Positions 59,428 through 64,000 of a stretch of DNA of 64,000 nt are shown piece by piece. Below the pieces are notes generated by a model, which saw only the letters and a list, made by a program, of their open reading frames with translations, was not told where the DNA came from and did not search any database. The DNA is from Melampsora larici-populina 98AG31 (lineage: Eukaryota > Basidiomycota > Pucciniomycetes > Pucciniales > Melampsoraceae), in the NCBI RefSeq assembly GCF_000204055.1, contig NW_006768779.1, positions 772,350 through 836,349 of the forward strand. The letters run 5' to 3'. Position numbers and translations under genes: made by a program. The first letter of the stretch is position 1, and the number at the start of each line of letters is the position of its first letter.

Positions 59428-60406
59428 ACCCACTTCGGCAAAAAAAGTCGCATTAATAATTTAATGCGACTTTTGCATCACGGTGAGAAATTTTCTCATC
59501 GTGTGTGTATGTATAAAAACACACAACACTCCACTTTTCGGAAACGTTTGGTAAACAGATACAACGTGATATGTGATCAGAATTCAGCATTATTGAGATT
59601 GATAACGCCTTTCACTGACTGGTAAACGAGGTCATCGACTTTGATGATGGCCAAAGCAGTCGAATGGTCTTGACATCACCCTATTTCTCGCCCTTCAACG
59701 CCACAACATCATTGCTTTTTGACTTGAATCATTCAAACCCAAGAGACTCATGCGATTTTTCAATTTGATTCATTTTCCAGGAAATTTAAAGCTTTTTTGT
59801 ATCATTTATCATCTATTGCATCAGAAACAAAACATCTTTAAAAGTGACCATTTCAAATCAGATCGATAATATGTAATAAGCCAGAGACAAATACAATCCA
59901 ACACTCAAATGATTGGATACCACTCGAGGAGTTGAGATAAAAGAAATGATTTGTGATTTGAAGGAAAACAAGGAACTTGGGATCAATAAAAGAAGGTTGA
60001 TGGTAAGTTTGAATGAGAATATTGATTGTTCCAATAGACAAAATAATGGCCATATCAAGATTGAAAAGGTGTGAAGTGAATGGAGTTCAGGGATTAAGAA
60101 GTTGATTTTTTTGGTGGTAATGAAGGATGAAATTTGGTGAAGTAAGAAAAAGAGGGAGAGTGATGGGTTGAAAGAGAGAGCGATGGAAAGTTGCAGTTGC
60201 ATTAATTTGAAAATATACGGCTTTGAGTCGTTTTCAAGAATGCGCACGATTTTTGCACATATGTGCAAAGATGCGTGTGCGTCTTCCGTCGCATTTTGGT
60301 TTACCGAATTGGTTTTTTCGGTCACATATGCGACCGAAAATCAGTGCGACTTTTTGGTGGTGCACAGTCGGTCGCACACGTCACACAACTGTTACCGAAG
60401 TGGGTG
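59428..60406. mobile_element. candidate 979-bp element with 12-bp TIRs and nested palindromes
   Basis: CACCCACTTCGG at 59428-59439 and its exact reverse complement at 60395-60406, each flanked outside by GTA (59425-59427 and 60407-60409), suggesting a 3-bp target duplication. The end blocks are full of palindromes: AAAAGTCGCATTAA and its complement around TAAT (59444-59476), CACGGTGAGAAA/TTTCTCATCGTG (about 59480-59505), TTTGCACATATGTGCAAA (about 60253-60270), and TTTTCGGTC...GACCGAAAA (about 60311-60337). The middle 700 bp differ in character and include an open frame (59858-60205). No transposase seen. Confidence 0.5.
59858..60205 (-). CDS. possible small membrane protein of unknown function
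   Basis: The ATG near 60205 (MQLQLSIALSFNPSLSLFF) opens about 114 aa with three to four hydrophobic stretches (LSLFFLLHQISSFI, FSILIWPLFCLLEQSIF, LTINLLLLIPSSLF, VGLYLSLAYYILS). A longer frame upstream overlaps the palindromic end block of the candidate element. Another frame of the same strand (60053-59853) is equally hydrophobic, so AT-rich composition alone could explain this. No family recognised. Confidence 0.25.
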   Translation of the reverse strand, partial: LMQLQLSIALSFNPSLSLFFLLHQISSFITTKKINFLIPELHSLHTFSILIWPLFCLLEQSIFSFKLTINLLLLIPSSLFSFKSQIISFISTPRVVSNHLSVGLYLSLAYYILSI

Positions 60407-61114
60407 GTAGGTGTTATGAAAGTGTGGTTATGTTCCCAAAAACCTCTTCAACAAGAGGTCAATATTCTTGGTACATACCTCTAGAGGCACATTCCTGGGT
60501 CCTCCTGCCACAGTACTGTTTGTACAGCAACAACAGAGCCTGATTCGGTAGTGGCACTACAACAGCATTGTGAGACCAGTGATGGACCACAGCAAACCAA
60601 TTTCAATTCAAAAGTGTCCTGTGGTGTGTTGTTCAATCTTGAAACTCACTTCTTCAAACCTCAAGATCAGCCTGATAAGTGTCAAGTTCATCAAAAAGAG
60701 TTTGATTTCAAAACAAATCTTCATTATTGGTTCTTTTTTCAACCAAACTGAAACCATTAATAATAAAACATCAAAACAAATAGAAAATCAGAAAACAAAA
60801 TTCTTCTTTACATCACAAGCTTTTTTTAGGTGTTCTTTTTATTTAAACTTTATCAAAATACAATTTTTTTTGAAGGGGGATTACTGATCAACTTAAAAAT
60901 ATAGATTTAAAAAGTCTTTCAAAAAAATGGAATACATATCACTTGCAAACAAACAAACAAACAAACAAACAAACGAACAAACAAAAAGGGTAAAAAAATT
61001 TATTATATTGTTATAGGTAAGACACAGATCTGAAAAAAAAAGAAGAAAAAAGAAATTCAAAATCAGATAGGTAAGCATAAGGGGAATTGATGTTGAAGAG
61101 GAAGATGTCAAGTT
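60407..61114. other. 3' flank of the MAM3-like gene
   Basis: AT-rich sequence with the (AAAC)n run. Short plus-strand frames (60551-60751 and 60570-60887) have no motif. Confidence 0.5.
60947..60985 (+). repeat. (AAAC)n microsatellite
   Basis: About nine tandem AAAC units with one interruption, 130 bp downstream of the MAM3-like gene, in its 3' flank. Confidence 0.9.
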
Positions 61115-63609
61115 TCAGTTTCTAATCTCAGGTAAAAGTTGATCTCTTTCTCCACCACCACCTAAGAGAGGTGTATCTTCAGTTCCACTTTCATTCCCAT
61201 CTACATCATCCATTGAATTACGTAGTTTAGTAGTTGAATTCTGTTGTTGTTGTTGTTGTTGAATGTTTTCATCTTCTTCATGTATAGATGGACTAGTCAC
61301 TTCATTAGATTCTCTTCTAATTAATCTTTTCCTTCGGTTTTGTGAATCTGATCTTCTTGCTGGTGTTTCTCCTCCTTTTAATTTCACTTTGTCAAACGCA
61401 GCTGATCTTCTTGAAATCCCATGGTCTGATTCAGTGACACTATTTGGGACTATCATCACTGGTACACTACCAATTTGTACATTGACTAAACTGGTTACCT
61501 CTGTTCCTTCTCCTACTTCTGATCTTGGTCCATAGTCTCCTGTATGTCTTCGTTTCTCAATCACACCTGAATCATAGACCAAAATTCGAATGAATTGAGT
61601 GTCAAACAAGGTCTACAAGAGCTAAATTTTGGCAAACCTTTGATGAGAGGAGCGAGACCCTTGGTTGTCGCTCGACTTGCAAGTGGCTTGCGGACCACTT
61701 TGATCTTGTGGGCTACATCTACATATTGATCTGTTTCATCGATGATCCTAAACGAAAGAGGATAAAACATGAAGCTTTCGATCCCATGATGGCACACGGT
61801 ATTCAGACATGACGTACTCTTCACCGATCATTCTAATGGGAGATAATCAATCAAATATCTCGGATAAGTTAACTTGGTAAACTAATCAATTACGCAAGAG
61901 CTAATCACTTACTCCTCAATTACATCTTCTAAACTGACCACTCCCAGAGCACCTCCGTGTTCACCTGGACGAGATGAGACCAAGAGCATGTGTGATCGAC
62001 CTTGTTGAAAGAAATTCAAACTAGCCGTTCAAAAGGTTTTAAAGGTAACTGTCAGCTTGTAACAAAGAACAGCAGCAAAAACAAACTTACGCTTCCAGAC
62101 ATGTCATATCAGGAGCTCCTTCAGGTAGCGTACTAAGCTGAAACTCGCTCACTGGCTTAGCGTCATCAGGATCATAGCTAATCAAATGCTTGACTCTGTA
62201 TAAATGAGTGCCAAGATCCAATCCTATACATGAGATTATTGGTAAAAAGCTGCCAATCGGTATCAAGAGAAGAACTTACAAAAGCATTCCGATGAAATTA
62301 CGATCATGACCAGCTTCATGAACAGGTACTCTAGAATAACCTTGACTGACAAGTTCAGTGACTGTACACTCATCTAGAATTGAGTCTGCGCCAAGTGTAA
62401 AGGTATCTTCAATCGGGGTCATGATATCAACAATTGCTATAGGAAGAGAGTGAAAAAGATCAGTCGTGTCTTGATCATAAATTGAAGCATTTCTTCAATT
62501 TCCTTGATTCTTACTTTTTTCGGAGAGGTCTAAGACAGCTGAGATTATTGTCACCTCATCTTCATTTAGCCCATCTGTTCCAATATCTAGAAGCAAGACG
62601 AATTTAAATGATTTTAGTGACCATGATGTTGAGGTATAATGACGAGAGAATGAATAAATTAACCCACGGCGATGCAATCCAACAAAGGTCTTCAATTCAG
62701 CTTTTCGATAAGTAGTTCCTTCATCATGACCAAGAATATAATCCAATAACATCGCAATAGGATAAGCGATAGGAAACTCGAGGTACATGAGCGCAAGAAC
62801 GAAAGGAGCGGATTTAGCCCCGATTGATAGTCCATATCGAACGCAAATCGATTGAGGAATGATTTCTCCAAATCTGTTGGTATGATGCCAAGAAAAAGAC
62901 ACCTCTGTTAATACTTTTTTTAGACATTTGATCTTTGAAATGTGATACCTTACATTACAATCAATGCTGTTGAAATCAAGATCGCAGCAGCACCACCACC
63001 TAAGACCGAATCCCTGGAAAAGTGACATTCCAAATTAAAAAATCTTATCGAGTTGGATCCTTGATCATAGAGACTCACAAGAAGATTGGTAAGGTTTCGT
63101 TAACCACTACATTACTGAGCAGTAAGACGACCAAGACCCAATGTCTACCTCTTTCTAATAACTTGAGGACTTTTTGAGCTTGAACTTGTTCAGTAAGAGT
63201 TCCACTCGTACTTAAAACTCTTAAATTCAGAATATCAAGTCCCATAAGACCTAGATTCATACCATCAAACAAAAAAAAATGGATCAGAAACATTGACTAT
63301 TTGTGACTATGACTTTGTGATGAACATACCTAAAGTTAAACCAGCAAAACAACCACCCAGTAAAACCAAAAAGATAATAAAAGCCATCATCCACCAAAAT
63401 TGAGGAGTACCACGAGGAACTGGATCATCCGATTCGATTGCATTATGAAAGAGAGAAGCCAGATTACGAGGAACGAAAGAAGGTGAGATGATTTGATTCA
63501 CTATAGGTTTGCCGAATAATGGTAAACTAGAAGAAGCTAATAAGATTAATTTAGTAATCGATTGAGCTAAACCCGCTGAACGCTTTGGACGTGAGCTGAC
63601 GGAGTTCAT
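61115..63609 (-). CDS. MAM3: MAM3/CNNM-type transporter (DUF21 plus CBS pair)
   Basis: Eleven exons: 63609-63330, 63250-63079, 63013-62954, 62873-62668, 62586-62515, 62436-62280, 62195-62091, 62020-61913, 61832-61818 (15 nt), 61747-61638, 61566-61115; 578 aa, phase kept at every join. The DUF21 membrane domain (about 70-230) includes [66 protein letters not shown] and [22 protein letters not shown] pair follows: [49 protein letters not shown] + MIGEE + [11 protein letters not shown]. The family handles Mg/Mn or related ions, in yeast at the vacuole. The tail is hydrophilic with a poly-Gln run (CAA codons, about 61243-61262). The gene ends 5' at ATG 63609. Confidence 0.92.
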
Positions 63610-64000
63610 CGGTCGATCAGTCGGTTTGATTTGTGCTTGTTTGGTGGATTATGTAAGTGAGTAGTATGTAAGGGTGTATTGAGATTTGAACGAAACAAAA
63701 TTGGAGAAAGTTAAAAATTGCATGGATTGGAATTCGGAAAGAGATGGAGATCCAGCTTACTGTCTAAACACATACAAGCTGTGCATTTCCGTATCTAACA
63801 TGAAACTCGTCAGCACTTTTTCTACAAAAGCCCAATTGGGTCAAGACAATTTTACACTTTCTTCAACTTCAACTTCTCCTTATCATGGGGTGGACCATCT
63901 CAATATATTTCCGCCATGAAATCAAAATTCTACTACTTTTCACGTCGGTCCGGCTAAGTGAGATCTTGGGACTCTGTGCACATCTCCCCAAGATTTGAAA
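63610..64000. other. upstream of MAM3-like gene
   Basis: Presumed promoter region. A plus-strand frame (63686-63919) starts with TTG and has no motif. Confidence 0.5.

Overview
The window is nuclear DNA from an AT-rich fungus with compact, intron-dense genes. Nearly every gene I could rebuild is split by short GT-AG introns (mostly about 60-110 nt, one near 180). The proteins are basidiomycete-like housekeeping factors, and the genes sit as islands between long, decayed, repeat-rich stretches. A rust fungus (Pucciniales) is my best guess, from base composition, TE load and F-box/LRR relics; this is inference. No bacterial operons, rRNA, tRNA or CRISPR were recognised.

Layout. 1.1-7.5 kb (+): a small Ser/Thr kinase whose 3' end is frameshifted by an 11-bp tandem duplication, then a six-BRCT Rtt107/Brc1-like DNA damage scaffold. 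8.3-15.4 kb (-): a faint CTU2-like relic, a six-exon gene that joins a mitochondrial-type N-terminus and a long disordered region to a HemK/MTQ1 methyltransferase (with an apparent frameshift just after NPPY), and a phosducin-like protein. A perfect 63-bp foldback element with a 9-bp target duplication lies in front of the HemK gene. 15.4-25.4 kb: repeat-rich, with a 168-bp MITE, a dead Tc1/mariner-type transposase, a related repeat pair, and a tandem repeat encoding a SIM-like peptide. 25.4-28.7 kb: a BLI-3/PNPOx-like stress flavoprotein (+) and a GCN4/CYS3-like bZIP factor (-), convergent. 28.7-41 kb: repeats with three islands, namely the TFIIA large subunit (-), an F-box/LRR relic (+) and a CmcJ/AsaB-like oxygenase (+). 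41-42.8 kb: OMA1-type metalloprotease (+). 44.4-49.8 kb (-): PEX5 and a SUR7/PalI-like membrane protein. 52.9-56.7 kb (-): nitronate monooxygenase and a short NHA1-type Na+/H+ antiporter. 59.4-60.4 kb: a candidate 979-bp TIR element. 61.1-63.6 kb (-): a MAM3/CNNM-type transporter with eleven exons.

The genes do not form one pathway. Themes are genome maintenance (Rtt107), transcription (TFIIA, bZIP), mitochondrial quality and translation (OMA1, HemK/MTQ1), peroxisome import (PEX5), plasma-membrane organisation and ion homeostasis (SUR7, NHA1, MAM3) and redox or stress enzymes (BLI-3-like, NMO, CmcJ-like). Exon joins were worked out by hand so that phase is kept across every intron and family motifs are restored; the two frame breaks noted above are the exceptions. 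I saw no convincing new multi-gene system. The most unusual items are the HemK fusion with its frame break, the duplication in the kinase, the palindromic foldback insertion and the several micro-exons.
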